Positions 1 through 7,126 of a stretch of 45,241 bases of DNA are shown here, piece after piece. The DNA is from Planctomycetota bacterium (GTDB lineage Bacteria > Planctomycetota > Phycisphaerae > Tepidisphaerales > Tepidisphaeraceae). Both the position numbers and the translations under genes were made by a program. The notes under the pieces are model-generated. The model made no database searches and was not told the DNA's origin. It saw only the letters and a list, made by a program, of their open reading frames with translations. The stretch spans positions 1 through 45,241 of the forward strand of contig JBCDCH010000029.1 of assembly GCA_039182125.1 (NCBI GenBank). Direction: 5' to 3'. How positions within the stretch are numbered: position 1 is the first letter of the stretch; every line of letters begins with the position of its first letter.

Positions 1-2
1 TG

Positions 3-140
3 CGTGCGGGTTCATTTGATAGCCCAATATTGATTCACAAGCGAAGGTCCGAAAGAACATCTCTCGGTTACTCAGTCAAAACGGTATCGGAACTGCTTGG
101 TCGTGGCAAGCAGCTCAAGGAGGCACGAATGAAACACTGA
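3..140 (+). CDS. Possible 3' end of an unrecognised gene (partial)
   Basis: One frame is open from the left edge of the window to a TGA at 138-140, giving 45 residues that end in SELLGRGKQLKEARMKH. The predicted tail is basic and could be helical. No family is recognisable from so short a piece. The stretch is less GC-rich than the rest of the window. An open frame of this length at an edge can arise by chance, so this is a tentative partial gene only. The strong + strand hairpin at 517-557 would fit as the end of a transcript coming from here or from an RNA encoded in between. Confidence 0.25.
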   Translation, partial: RAGSFDSPILIHKRRSERTSLGYSVKTVSELLGRGKQLKEARMKH

Positions 141-516
141 CGCCGGCTCGTTTTCGAGGAGACAGAACCGGGGTCGGGAGTCGATTGACGTACTTGGGCA
201 CTCGTTTCGGACGAAGGCTGAGGCGTCTCGCGTTCTACATGCGTGTCACTGGCACTAGGTTTTTCGGCTTGCAGCGGCAGGCAAAGAAATCCGGATTTCG
301 TGTTTGGAAATCACCGGGGTGAATCGGACTGTTTTGGTGTCAGGCGGGACGCACCCCGTGAGTTGGCTTCGGTGTTCGGGGCCACGGGGACGCCTGACGC
401 GTGTCGGACTCACCGGTGGGTGAGACCACCCGAAACATGTGTCGTCGCGATGCGGGTGTCAACGACACCGTTGTCTGCGATGCACGGAGCCGACGCACCC
501 CTTCCCCCTTCTGGCG
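141..516 (+). other. Structured non-coding stretch, possible ncRNA
   Basis: No convincing gene lies here. The + strand shows several nested or adjacent inverted repeats. A long stem pairs 339-346 with 391-398 (GTCAGGCG/CGCCTGAC), extendable by two pairs outward. Inside it 354-360 pairs with 383-389 (CCCCGTG/CACGGGG). Small hairpins follow at 409-424 (CTCACC/GGTGAG) and 455-469 (GGTGTC/GACACC). The run ends in the terminator at 517-557. I checked for the conserved motifs of tmRNA and RNase P RNA and did not see them. A structured RNA or an extended 3' UTR is possible. Strand is inferred from the terminator's T-rich side. Confidence 0.3.
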
Positions 517-557
517 ACTCCCGTCGAACTCATTGGTTCGACGGGAGTATTTTCATT
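517..557 (+). terminator. Strong hairpin terminator
   Basis: A perfect 13-bp stem (517-529 with 536-548, ACTCCCGTCGAAC/GTTCGACGGGAGT) with a 6-base loop is followed on the + strand by ATTTTCATT. This is the shape of a Rho-independent terminator for a + strand transcript. On the minus strand the same hairpin begins 4 bases after the stop codon of the binding-protein gene but is not followed by a T tract. It may therefore act in both directions. Confidence 0.75.
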
Positions 558-2133
558 CGGCCTTCTCGGCAACCGATCGGTAATGGGCACGGTACGCCTC
601 GGCGATCTTAATGCGTGTCTCGGCCTTCCATTCGCCGACGTCCATCGCGTCGTCGGCCGAGACGGCCTTGCGAACTTCGCGCAATCTCAGAAGGCCCGGA
701 CGATCCAAAGTGATATCAGCGGTTTCGTCGCCGGGGACATCGACCGTGATTTCGGGCGGACCGGCGAGTTGGTCGAGCAACGCGTCACGCCGGGCCTCAT
801 CCTGCATGTCCATGATCCGATGGGCGGCCGACTCAAGCGCAGCTGCCGCGTCGATCCATGCCGCGCTCCACATCATCCGGATCTCGGAAAACTCACGCAT
901 CCAGTCCGACCGCTGGTTGAAGCCGCCGACATCGGCGAACGGGTTGGTCGGGTTGGTCCACGTCTCGGGATCGAGTTCGGCGTAAATGTCCTTTCGGATC
1001 GGCGGCCGCCAGAGAGCCGCGACGCGGGGGCCGTCTTCAGTGCCGACCTTCTTGATCCAAAGCCGCTGGGCTTCGGGCGTGAGTAGGAACTCAACGAACC
1101 GCTTGGCCAACTCACGTTTCTCGCCCTTGACGCCGTAGAGCACAGCGACGGGGTCGGGCGTGATCGCGGTGGCGGCATTGGGCCGCACGAACTGAATTCG
1201 CTCCGGGCCGACTTGGTCGACATAGACGCCACCGTAAAAGTCGATCGCCATGCCCGCCGCCGCATCGGCCTGGGCGACATCGTGTGGGACTTGGCTCGCG
1301 CTGTCGGTGAAGTATCGGCTGTTGGCCGCGATCCGTGTCAGCAACCGCATCCCGTCGGCCCAGCCGGCCGCGAGTACCTCATCGCTTTCGTCACCGCCTA
1401 CCGCATCAACCGCGTCCTGCATCTTCCGCTGGATCACCATCATGTAGGTGACGGCGGCACTGCCGGACTTGCTCGGGTCGGCCAGGGCGACAGTGCCGAA
1501 TAGCTTCGCATCGCCGAGGCCGTCCCACGTGCTGATCGCGGGCTCGCCGGGGTTGTGCTCGACGCCGAGCACCTCAACCAAGTCCGGGCTGTACACGATG
1601 CCGAAGCTGCTGAGGCAAACGCCAAACCACTGCGGCGGCTCCGATGCGTCGAACAACCGGATGCCCGCGATGTCTTCCTGGGGATACGCCGCCGCGAGCA
1701 GTTCGGGGTCGATCTCGATGCCCTGCAAAACGCTCTGTCCGTCGATCAGGTTTTTGAGTTCGACGTTGAACACGAAGTCGCCGCCACCCCACACGACATC
1801 GAGATCGGCGTTGACCTCGTCGGGCGGTGCGAGTTTGCCGTCGTCGCCGACGTAAACGCTGTAAGTTTTGTCGAGCAGCCGGGTGATCTGCGTCGTCCCC
1901 CCGGGCACGCGGTAGTCGATCAGCACGGCTTGGCCGTTGAAGTTCTCGCGGTGCCAGCGGTCGAACGCCTCGGCGAACTCGCGGCGGATATCGGGGTTGT
2001 GCGGCGTGACGATCACGAGCCGCGCCGTCTCGCCCGTCGCCTCGATCTCCGGCGATCCGTCATCGACAAACAGCCGCATGACAAACGGCGAAAGGATCGT
2101 AAGCGCGAGCAGTGTGCCGAGGATGTAACGCAT
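553..2133 (-). CDS. ABC transporter substrate-binding protein, iron(III)/FbpA-like
   Basis: A 526-residue protein with an N-terminal hydrophobic signal or anchor (MRYILGTLLALTILSPFVMR), then a class-II periplasmic binding fold of the FbpA/AfuA type. Supporting blocks are LVIVTPHNPDIRREF near residue 40, VVWGGGDFVF, a hinge-like region GIVYSPDLVEVLG, ALADPSKSGSAA and the C-terminal LAKRFVEFLLTPEAQRLW. Family members bind Fe3+ or polyamine-like ligands in the periplasm. It is about 150 residues longer than a standard FbpA; the extra part is a C-terminal helical extension from about residue 390. It is the last gene of a three-gene run with an ATPase, 20 bp after the DUF4328 gene. The substrate is inferred from family only. 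No Shine-Dalgarno sequence is seen before the ATG. Confidence 0.8.
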   Translation of the reverse strand: MRYILGTLLALTILSPFVMRLFVDDGSPEIEATGETARLVIVTPHNPDIRREFAEAFDRWHRENFNGQAVLIDYRVPGGTTQITRLLDKTYSVYVGDDGKLAPPDEVNADLDVVWGGGDFVFNVELKNLIDGQSVLQGIEIDPELLAAAYPQEDIAGIRLFDASEPPQWFGVCLSSFGIVYSPDLVEVLGVEHNPGEPAISTWDGLGDAKLFGTVALADPSKSGSAAVTYMMVIQRKMQDAVDAVGGDESDEVLAAGWADGMRLLTRIAANSRYFTDSASQVPHDVAQADAAAGMAIDFYGGVYVDQVGPERIQFVRPNAATAITPDPVAVLYGVKGEKRELAKRFVEFLLTPEAQRLWIKKVGTEDGPRVAALWRPPIRKDIYAELDPETWTNPTNPFADVGGFNQRSDWMREFSEIRMMWSAAWIDAAAALESAAHRIMDMQDEARRDALLDQLAGPPEITVDVPGDETADITLDRPGLLRLREVRKAVSADDAMDVGEWKAETRIKIAEAYRAHYRSVAEKAE

Positions 2134-2153
2134 GGCAGTGAATCGTAGCTTCG

Positions 2154-2903
2154 TCAGCGCGTTTCTTGGAGAGATTGAATGAGCTTAATGAAGCGGATGA
2201 AAAGGTAGAGGTAGATGGTGCCGATGACACCCGACGCAACTTCAACGATGACGTTAAGCGTGTTCGATGCGGTCGTCGGATTCTCATCGAAGTCACTCAT
2301 GATCCCGGCGATCAAGCCGCCGACTAAGCCGACGCCGATGTTGAGCAACAAAAGAATCTGCGTGCGATTGGCGAGGTCGCTCTTGGGCTTGGTCGCGTTC
2401 GCGCCGACGCCGGTGCGACTGGCCGTTTCCAACTCACGCATGCAACGGAACGGCATCACGAGGTTCGCGAAAGGGATGAACCACCAGCCGACATTCCAGC
2501 CAGGGGTGTAACGCTGCTCCCGCACGCCCAACGGGCCGAGGTTACCCGCCGCCCGGTACTGCCACATCATGTAGTAAACGATCATCAGCACCCATGCCGC
2601 AAACGCGGCGAATCCGACAACGCCGCCGAACGACACCAAAACCCAGAACGCCGCTCCTTGATCCGGGTTGAGCACTTGGCCGACCTGCTGCGTCCGGTCG
2701 GTTAAAACTATCACCCCGATGAGGACCGAAAAAATCGCGCCAATGACGGTCAATACCAAGTTGATCCACAGTAGGACAATCGCGGTGCGCGCTCGCCCTT
2801 CGTTTGGCTGGAATGTCGCGTAACCCATCCCACCGACGTTGCCGCTGGCGTATTCGAGGGTGTCGGGTTGAACGGGTTGCGGGTCGCTGTCTTGGTACGT
2901 CAC
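2154..2903 (-). CDS. DUF4328 membrane protein
   Basis: A 249-residue protein starting at a GTG. After a polar 35-residue head it has hydrophobic segments at about 40-65, 85-115, 175-195 and 215-240. The blocks MWQYRAAGNLGPLG and PGWNVGWWFIPFANLVMPFRCMREL are typical of DUF4328 proteins, whose function is unknown. It lies between the ABC ATPase and the binding protein, where a permease would usually be, but it has no EAA-loop signature and does not look like a permease. It is probably co-transcribed with both neighbours. Confidence 0.75.
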   Translation of the reverse strand: MTYQDSDPQPVQPDTLEYASGNVGGMGYATFQPNEGRARTAIVLLWINLVLTVIGAIFSVLIGVIVLTDRTQQVGQVLNPDQGAAFWVLVSFGGVVGFAAFAAWVLMIVYYMMWQYRAAGNLGPLGVREQRYTPGWNVGWWFIPFANLVMPFRCMRELETASRTGVGANATKPKSDLANRTQILLLLNIGVGLVGGLIAGIMSDFDENPTTASNTLNVIVEVASGVIGTIYLYLFIRFIKLIQSLQETR

Positions 2904-2949
2904 TACCGCAGCATGCTGAAAGGCACAACCTTGGTCAACAAAATCACCC

Positions 2950-4002
2950 TCACTGCACGATCACCACGTCCTCCGGGTCGAAACTCACCGCGACCTCGGC
3001 CGGGACTTCGAACACCGGCGGTGCGGCGATGACCTTCAAAGGTTCGCCGTCGATATCCAGAACGTGTTCGCTGGCTTCGCCGAGAAAGGTGTGCTCGGTC
3101 TCCTTGCCGACGACTCGGTTGCGGCGTGGGGGACGACCGGTGAGATCGAGCTGCATCTGTTCCGGCCGGATGCTGAGCGTCACCTCGCTGGGCAGGTTGT
3201 TTTCCAGGTGCCGGGCGACGAGTTCGCCGAACGGGGTTTGTAGGCGGACCTCCTCACCCTCGTGACCGAGTACCTTTCCGGGGATGAGATTGGTTTGCCC
3301 GATGAAGTCGGCGACGAACGCGGTGTGCGGCTTGTGGTAGAGCTCGCCGGGCGAACCGATCTGCATGAGGTGGCCGTCCTTGAGCACGGCGATCCGGTCG
3401 GCGACGCTCAGTGCTTCCTTCTGATCGTGCGTGACGTAGATCGTGGTAAAGCCGGCCTCCTTGCAAATTCGGCGAATCTCGCTGCGCATCTCGTGGCGGA
3501 GCTTGGCGTCGAGATTGGACAAAGGTTCGTCGAGCAACAGACATGCCGGCTTGACGGCCAAGGCACGGGCCAACGCGACCCGCTGCTGCTGGCCGCCCGA
3601 GAGTTGGTTGGGCTTGCGGTCGGCGTAGTCGGTCATCTGTACCATGGCCAACACCTCGTCGATCCGGGTGTCTTGTTCAGCCTTGCCGACGTCGCGGACG
3701 TTGAGTCCGAAACGGATGTTCTCCCGCACCGTCATGTGCGGCCAAAGCGCGTAACTCTGGAAGCACATCACCGCGTTGCGTTTCTCGGTCGAGAGCCCGG
3801 TGACGTCGTTGTCGTCGAACCAGAGCTTGCCGGCGGTCGGCTCATGCAGGCCCGCGATGAGCCGCAGAAGCGTGGACTTGCCGCAACCGCTCGGCCCGAG
3901 GAGGAAGAACAGTTCGCCGGACTCGATGTCGATGGAGACATTGTCGAGGGCGACGGTGGAGCCGAAGCGTTTGGTGACGTTTTCGAGACGGACGCGAGTC
4001 AT
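2950..4002 (-). CDS. ABC transporter ATP-binding protein, PotA/FbpC type with TOBE domain
   Basis: A 350-residue ATPase of the importer class that energises uptake of iron(III), polyamines or similar. Walker A is GPSGCGKST, the Q-loop follows at CFQSYALWPHM, the signature is LSGGQQQRVALARAL, Walker B is CLLLDEPLSNLDAKL, and the H-loop is VTHDQKEAL. The C-terminal 110 residues form a TOBE-like region. I start it at MTRVRLENV (4002) because the 13 codons upstream (to 4041) encode an arginine-rich stretch unlike the family. It heads the run with the DUF4328 and binding-protein genes and is divergent from the aquaporin gene, with 77 bp between them. Confidence 0.88.
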   Translation of the reverse strand: MTRVRLENVTKRFGSTVALDNVSIDIESGELFFLLGPSGCGKSTLLRLIAGLHEPTAGKLWFDDNDVTGLSTEKRNAVMCFQSYALWPHMTVRENIRFGLNVRDVGKAEQDTRIDEVLAMVQMTDYADRKPNQLSGGQQQRVALARALAVKPACLLLDEPLSNLDAKLRHEMRSEIRRICKEAGFTTIYVTHDQKEALSVADRIAVLKDGHLMQIGSPGELYHKPHTAFVADFIGQTNLIPGKVLGHEGEEVRLQTPFGELVARHLENNLPSEVTLSIRPEQMQLDLTGRPPRRNRVVGKETEHTFLGEASEHVLDIDGEPLKVIAAPPVFEVPAEVAVSFDPEDVVIVQ

Positions 4003-4079
4003 GCCGGGGCGATAGTAACGGCGAATCTTACGACTGCGCAAATGTTCGATCGGGAAGCCAACGGTTATGGTCGGGGCTG

Positions 4080-4892
4080 ATGGAGCAGGCCCCGGTTATC
4101 GACTACGCCACCGACGCCCCGCTTGGCGACCCGATCCCCCTACGGAGACGACTGGCAGCCGAAGGCGTCGGGACGTTTCTGCTGGTGTTCTTCGGCTGCG
4201 GCAGCATGGCCGTCGACGCTGCGTACGGCGGCGCGGTCGGCCACGTCGGCATCGGGATCGTCTGGGGCGTGGTGGTGATGGCGTTGATCTACGCCGTCGG
4301 CGACGTCAGCGGGGCCCACTTCAACCCGGCCGTCAGCTTCGCGTTCACGCTCGCCGGGCGGTTCAAGCGGAGTGACGCGTTGGCGTACAGCGGCATGCAG
4401 GTCGCGGCGGCGACGGTAGCGGCGTTGTCTCTCGCAGTCGCCTTTCCGTATCTCGCCGACCTAGGTCAGACGATCGCAACCGACTCGCTTGAGACACGTG
4501 CCCGACCCGAAATCAGACCCATCTTCGAGTCACAAGGCGTCCCCTACAGCTTGCTACAGATACTAGGGCACCCCGGATATAGCCTCGCCCGCGCCTTCGG
4601 CTTCGAGATAGTGCTCACGTTCGCCCTCGTCTTCGTCATCCTCTGCGTGGCGGTCGGGAGCAAGGAGCGTGGGCTGATGGCGGGGATCGCGATCGGCGGG
4701 ACAGTGGGCATCTGCGCCATCGCGGCCGGGCCGGTCTGCCGGGCCAGCATGAATCCCGCCCGCAGCATCGGCCCCGCCATCGCCGCGCTCGACTTCACCC
4801 ACCTGTGGATTTACGTGACCGCCCCGTTCATCGGGGCCGCCCTCGCGGTCGGTGCGTGGAACTACATCTACCGACACCCGCGCGGCGCCTGA
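4080..4892 (+). CDS. Aquaporin / MIP-family channel
   Basis: A 270-residue six-helix channel for water or small neutral solutes. Both half-helix signatures are present: HFNPAVS (N82-P83-A84) and SMNPARSIGPA (N225-P226-A227), with the selectivity-filter arginine R228 following the second. The first helix ends FLLVFFGCGSMAV. The segment between the third and fourth helices (about 125-168) is longer than in AqpZ, perhaps an enlarged extracellular loop. An aquaglyceroporin is possible, but the residues needed to decide cannot be assigned without an alignment. Its stop codon lies one base from the 3' end of the convergent tRNA-Thr. Confidence 0.88.
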   Translation: MEQAPVIDYATDAPLGDPIPLRRRLAAEGVGTFLLVFFGCGSMAVDAAYGGAVGHVGIGIVWGVVVMALIYAVGDVSGAHFNPAVSFAFTLAGRFKRSDALAYSGMQVAAATVAALSLAVAFPYLADLGQTIATDSLETRARPEIRPIFESQGVPYSLLQILGHPGYSLARAFGFEIVLTFALVFVILCVAVGSKERGLMAGIAIGGTVGICAIAAGPVCRASMNPARSIGPAIAALDFTHLWIYVTAPFIGAALAVGAWNYIYRHPRGA

Positions 4893-4893
4893 A

Positions 4894-4966
4894 AGCCTTC
4901 GGCCGGAATCGAACCGGCAACCTACGGTTTACAAAACCGTTGCTCTGCCAATTGAGCTACGAAGGC
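4894..4966 (-). tRNA. tRNA-Thr (anticodon TGT)
   Basis: A 73-base cloverleaf on the minus strand. The acceptor stem is GCCTTCG/CGAAGGC with discriminator T, the D arm GCTC...GAGC, the anticodon stem ACGGT/ACCGT with loop TTTGTAA, and the T arm GCCGG-TTCGATT-CCGGC. The anticodon TGT (4931-4933 on the + strand read as ACA) decodes ACA threonine codons. CCA is not encoded. The 5' end lies 13 bp after the greA stop codon on the same strand, so it may be processed from a greA read-through transcript. Confidence 0.95.
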
Positions 4967-4979
4967 GTTGGGAGACTCG

Positions 4980-5447
4980 CTAGAGAATCTCCATGATCTC
5001 GAACTCCATCGTCCCGGCCGGGGCGTCGACTTTGACTTTATCGCCGACCTTCTGCTTGAGCAGGGCTTCGGCCATCGGACTGCTGGAACTGACAACGAGT
5101 ACCTCGTCGTCCTCATCTGGGCCGTCCATCTCGCCGACGATCCGGACGAGCGTTTCAGTCTCGTCGTCGAGGTCCATCAGGCGCACGGTGTGACCGAGGA
5201 ACACCATGTCTTCCGGCACATCATCAGCGTTGACCACCGCGACGTTTTTGATCTTCTCCTCGAGCTCGAGCATCTCCTTCTCGACCTTGCGGTTCTCTTC
5301 CTTGGCGAAGTGGTACTCGGCATTCTCGGAGAGATCGCCCAGCGCGGCCGCGGCTCGGATGCGTTCCTGCACCTCGATCTTGGCGACCCGCATGGCCTCG
5401 AGCTTTTGCTCCAACTTCTGCTTTTCTTCAGTGCTGACGTACTGCAT
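4980..5447 (-). CDS. greA: Transcription elongation factor GreA
   Basis: A 155-residue cleavage factor that rescues backtracked RNA polymerase. The N-terminal coiled coil carries the family hallmark GDLSENAEYHFAKEENRK, whose acidic residues enter the polymerase secondary channel. The C-terminal FKBP-like domain ends SSSSPMAEALLKQKVGDKV. I start it at MQYVSTEEKQ (5447) because GGGAGG lies just upstream and the length then fits the family (about 158). The longer open frame to 5582 runs through the leader. Upstream are a promoter and a terminator-like hairpin that suggest attenuation. tRNA-Thr follows downstream. Confidence 0.95.
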   Translation of the reverse strand: MQYVSTEEKQKLEQKLEAMRVAKIEVQERIRAAAALGDLSENAEYHFAKEENRKVEKEMLELEEKIKNVAVVNADDVPEDMVFLGHTVRLMDLDDETETLVRIVGEMDGPDEDDEVLVVSSSSPMAEALLKQKVGDKVKVDAPAGTMEFEIMEIL

Positions 5448-5584
5448 GACGCTACCTCCCGGTCGGACGCGGCTGCACAGTTGTGACCTAATGAGTCCAC
5501 TGCGCGGCGACTGACATGTGGGGCTGTTGGGGGCGGCATCATGCCGCCGTCTTCGGTGTGTCTTCCCGCGCAACACTTGCACCG

Positions 5585-5618
5585 GAAAACGAAAGCCACC
5601 GCGGAAATACGCGGTGGC
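5585..5618 (-). terminator. Terminator-like hairpin in the greA leader (candidate attenuator)
   Basis: On the minus strand a perfect 9-bp stem GCCACCGCG/CGCGGTGGC (5618-5610 with 5603-5595, loop TATTTC) is followed directly by TTTCGTTTTC. It lies about 150 bases upstream of the greA ATG and only about 10 bases downstream of the expected start site of the promoter at 5630-5657. No other minus-strand gene lies upstream, so its natural role would be premature termination of the greA transcript. Confidence 0.6.
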
Positions 5619-5629
5619 GACAACTTAGC

Positions 5630-5657
5630 AGTATAGGACATTTCGGCCATCGGCCAA
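5630..5657 (-). promoter_or_regulatory. Predicted sigma-70-type promoter for greA
   Basis: On the minus strand TATACT (5635-5630) matches the -10 consensus at 5 of 6 bases. TTGGCC (5657-5652) sits 16 bases upstream as a -35 matching 4 of 6. Transcription would begin near 5623, immediately before the terminator-like hairpin. Confidence 0.5.
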
Positions 5658-5683
5658 CTGACAATCCGGGATCTTGTGACGCT

Positions 5684-5712
5684 TTGACCCACCCTGCCCG
5701 GCTCAATATCAT
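5684..5712 (+). promoter_or_regulatory. Predicted sigma-70-type promoter for atpC, abutting the start codon
   Basis: TTGACC (5684-5689) and TATCAT (5707-5712) each match the consensus at 5 of 6 positions and are separated by the ideal 17 bases. A start site 7-8 bases downstream falls at 5719-5721, on the atpC ATG, predicting a leaderless mRNA. No Shine-Dalgarno sequence precedes the ATG. Confidence 0.5.
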
Positions 5713-5720
5713 CGCCGCCC

Positions 5721-6128
5721 ATGGCCGCCGATTCCAAGCACTGCCGGTTGATTATCGTCACACCTGAGGCCGAGGTCTTCGACGCCGAAGTTCGTGGCGT
5801 GATCCTACCGGCCCATGACGGTCAGTACGGTGTCCTCGGCAACCACGCCCCATTCCTGATCGAAATCGGTGCAGGCTCGCTCGAAATCGAGGGTACCGAC
5901 GGCAGCAAGCAGTCGTACTACGTCGAGGGCGGCGTTGCCCAGATGAAGGACAACAAACTCACCGTGCTCACCGACGATGCGATGACGCCGGACAAGATCG
6001 ATCGCGACAAAACCAACGCCGATTTGGCATCCGCGATCGCCGTCGAAGCCACCAGCGACGAAGAACAGAAGCTCAAGGAAACCCGCATGAAACGGGCCCG
6101 GGCCAAGCTGGCACTGGTTGGCATTTGA
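5721..6128 (+). CDS. atpC: F-type ATP synthase epsilon subunit
   Basis: A 135-residue protein matching the usual length of the F1 epsilon chain, which couples the gamma stalk to the c-ring and can inhibit hydrolysis. The N-terminal beta-sandwich contains VTPEAEVFDAEV, ILPAHDGQYGVLGNHAPFL and VEGGVAQMKDNKLTVL. The C-terminal part is a pair of charged helices ending RMKRARAKLALVGI. The other atp genes are not beside it; greA is divergent upstream and a porin-like gene converges 10 bp downstream, so it is transcribed alone. The predicted promoter lies against the ATG. Confidence 0.93.
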   Translation: MAADSKHCRLIIVTPEAEVFDAEVRGVILPAHDGQYGVLGNHAPFLIEIGAGSLEIEGTDGSKQSYYVEGGVAQMKDNKLTVLTDDAMTPDKIDRDKTNADLASAIAVEATSDEEQKLKETRMKRARAKLALVGI

Positions 6129-6138
6129 GCGAGTCCCT

Positions 6139-6957
6139 TCAATAACTGATCCGCAACCCGACGCCGCCCCACAGCTGCGTCTCGGCACGAAGTCCGCCTT
6201 CGATGCCGTCGGTGTAAAACAACTCCGAGTCGAGAAAGACCCGGCCGCGTTGGCGGGAAACGTTGAGCAACTCGTTGAGTTCGATCTCGCTGACGAGGCC
6301 GACCCGATAGTGCTGCAGACCGCTGCCGTCGCCGCCGAACAGTTCGTCGTAACTGTCGATCACCGCGATGGCCGCCTCGAACCGCAGCACATCCGAATCG
6401 AGGCCGGGCAATCGTGTCGTCAGGCCGACCTCGCCGTAGACGCCATCGAAGCGGTCGTAGTCATAGGTCCCCAAAGCAAACACGGTCGTAAAGGCTGCCC
6501 CATCGCCGGAACGTAACAGGTCGACTTCGGCCGTGGCGAAGATCTCGTTGGTGTCGAGGTCGACGGTGGGATACAGGAATGTCGTGTGTCCGAGTGTCAG
6601 TCGCAAGCCGTCGTCCGGTGACAACGTCACGCCGACACTCGGCTGATACGTGCCGAACCCGTCGAACGGATCGGACTCCCCCGCCACCGCGAACAACTCG
6701 GCGAAGACCGACACGGGCTCGCCCGGCATCAGTTCGACGCGGGCCCTCATCGGGTAGACGCTCGAATCTTCCTGACCGGTGGGTTCGAGAAGTTCAATGC
6801 CACGAAAGACGTAATCGCTCGCCCAACCGGCAAACAGTTCGAACTCGATGTCGAGTGTCGGTGTTGATTGCTCCGGCACAGCGCGGGGCGCTCCGTAAAT
6901 CGTGCGCGCCGGTGCGCCGGAAACAAGCTGGATCGAAAGCAACGCCGCGGTCAGCAT
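6139..6957 (-). CDS. TorF-like putative outer-membrane beta-barrel protein
   Basis: A 272-residue protein with a short hydrophobic N-terminus and then alternating beta-strand-like sequence. It contains ELFAGWASDYVFRGIELLEP near residue 45, resembling the SDYVFRG block of TorF/Gcw_chp-type porins, and ends in VGLRISY with a terminal aromatic residue as barrel proteins do. Probably exported to the outer membrane; solute unknown. It lies 54 bp downstream of the repeat-bearing secreted protein on the same strand and converges on atpC. Confidence 0.6.
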   Translation of the reverse strand: MLTAALLSIQLVSGAPARTIYGAPRAVPEQSTPTLDIEFELFAGWASDYVFRGIELLEPTGQEDSSVYPMRARVELMPGEPVSVFAELFAVAGESDPFDGFGTYQPSVGVTLSPDDGLRLTLGHTTFLYPTVDLDTNEIFATAEVDLLRSGDGAAFTTVFALGTYDYDRFDGVYGEVGLTTRLPGLDSDVLRFEAAIAVIDSYDELFGGDGSGLQHYRVGLVSEIELNELLNVSRQRGRVFLDSELFYTDGIEGGLRAETQLWGGVGLRISY

Positions 6958-7011
6958 GGACCGCAGCTTAGCTCATCGCGTCGGTAGTGGTTCACGCCTC
7001 AGTGATGACTG

Positions 7012-7126
7012 TCAGTCCGGCGTTCGCGTGAACTGCGGTCCACTCGGCGTACGAGTGAACTGTCGTCCGCTGGGCGTACGTGTGAACTGCGGCCCGCTCG
7101 GTGTTCGGGTGAACCGAGGCTCGCGG
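7012..7126 (-). repeat. 27-bp tandem repeat within a coding region
   Basis: Near the 3' end of the secreted-protein gene a 27-bp unit encoding FTRTPSG(P/R)Q recurs about four times, the last copy truncated before the stop. On the + strand the units align on GGCGTACG(A/T)GTGAACTG. Differences are mostly single bases, so the array is recent or under selection. Confidence 0.85.

Noticed and set aside
243-611. Small + strand open frames near the left end
   Set aside because: Arg/Pro/Thr-rich composition, overlap with a structured region and a terminator, and mutual overlap in different frames; no sign of a protein.
7012-7126. CRISPR-like array
   Set aside because: The 27-bp units are contiguous without spacers and lie in frame in a gene.
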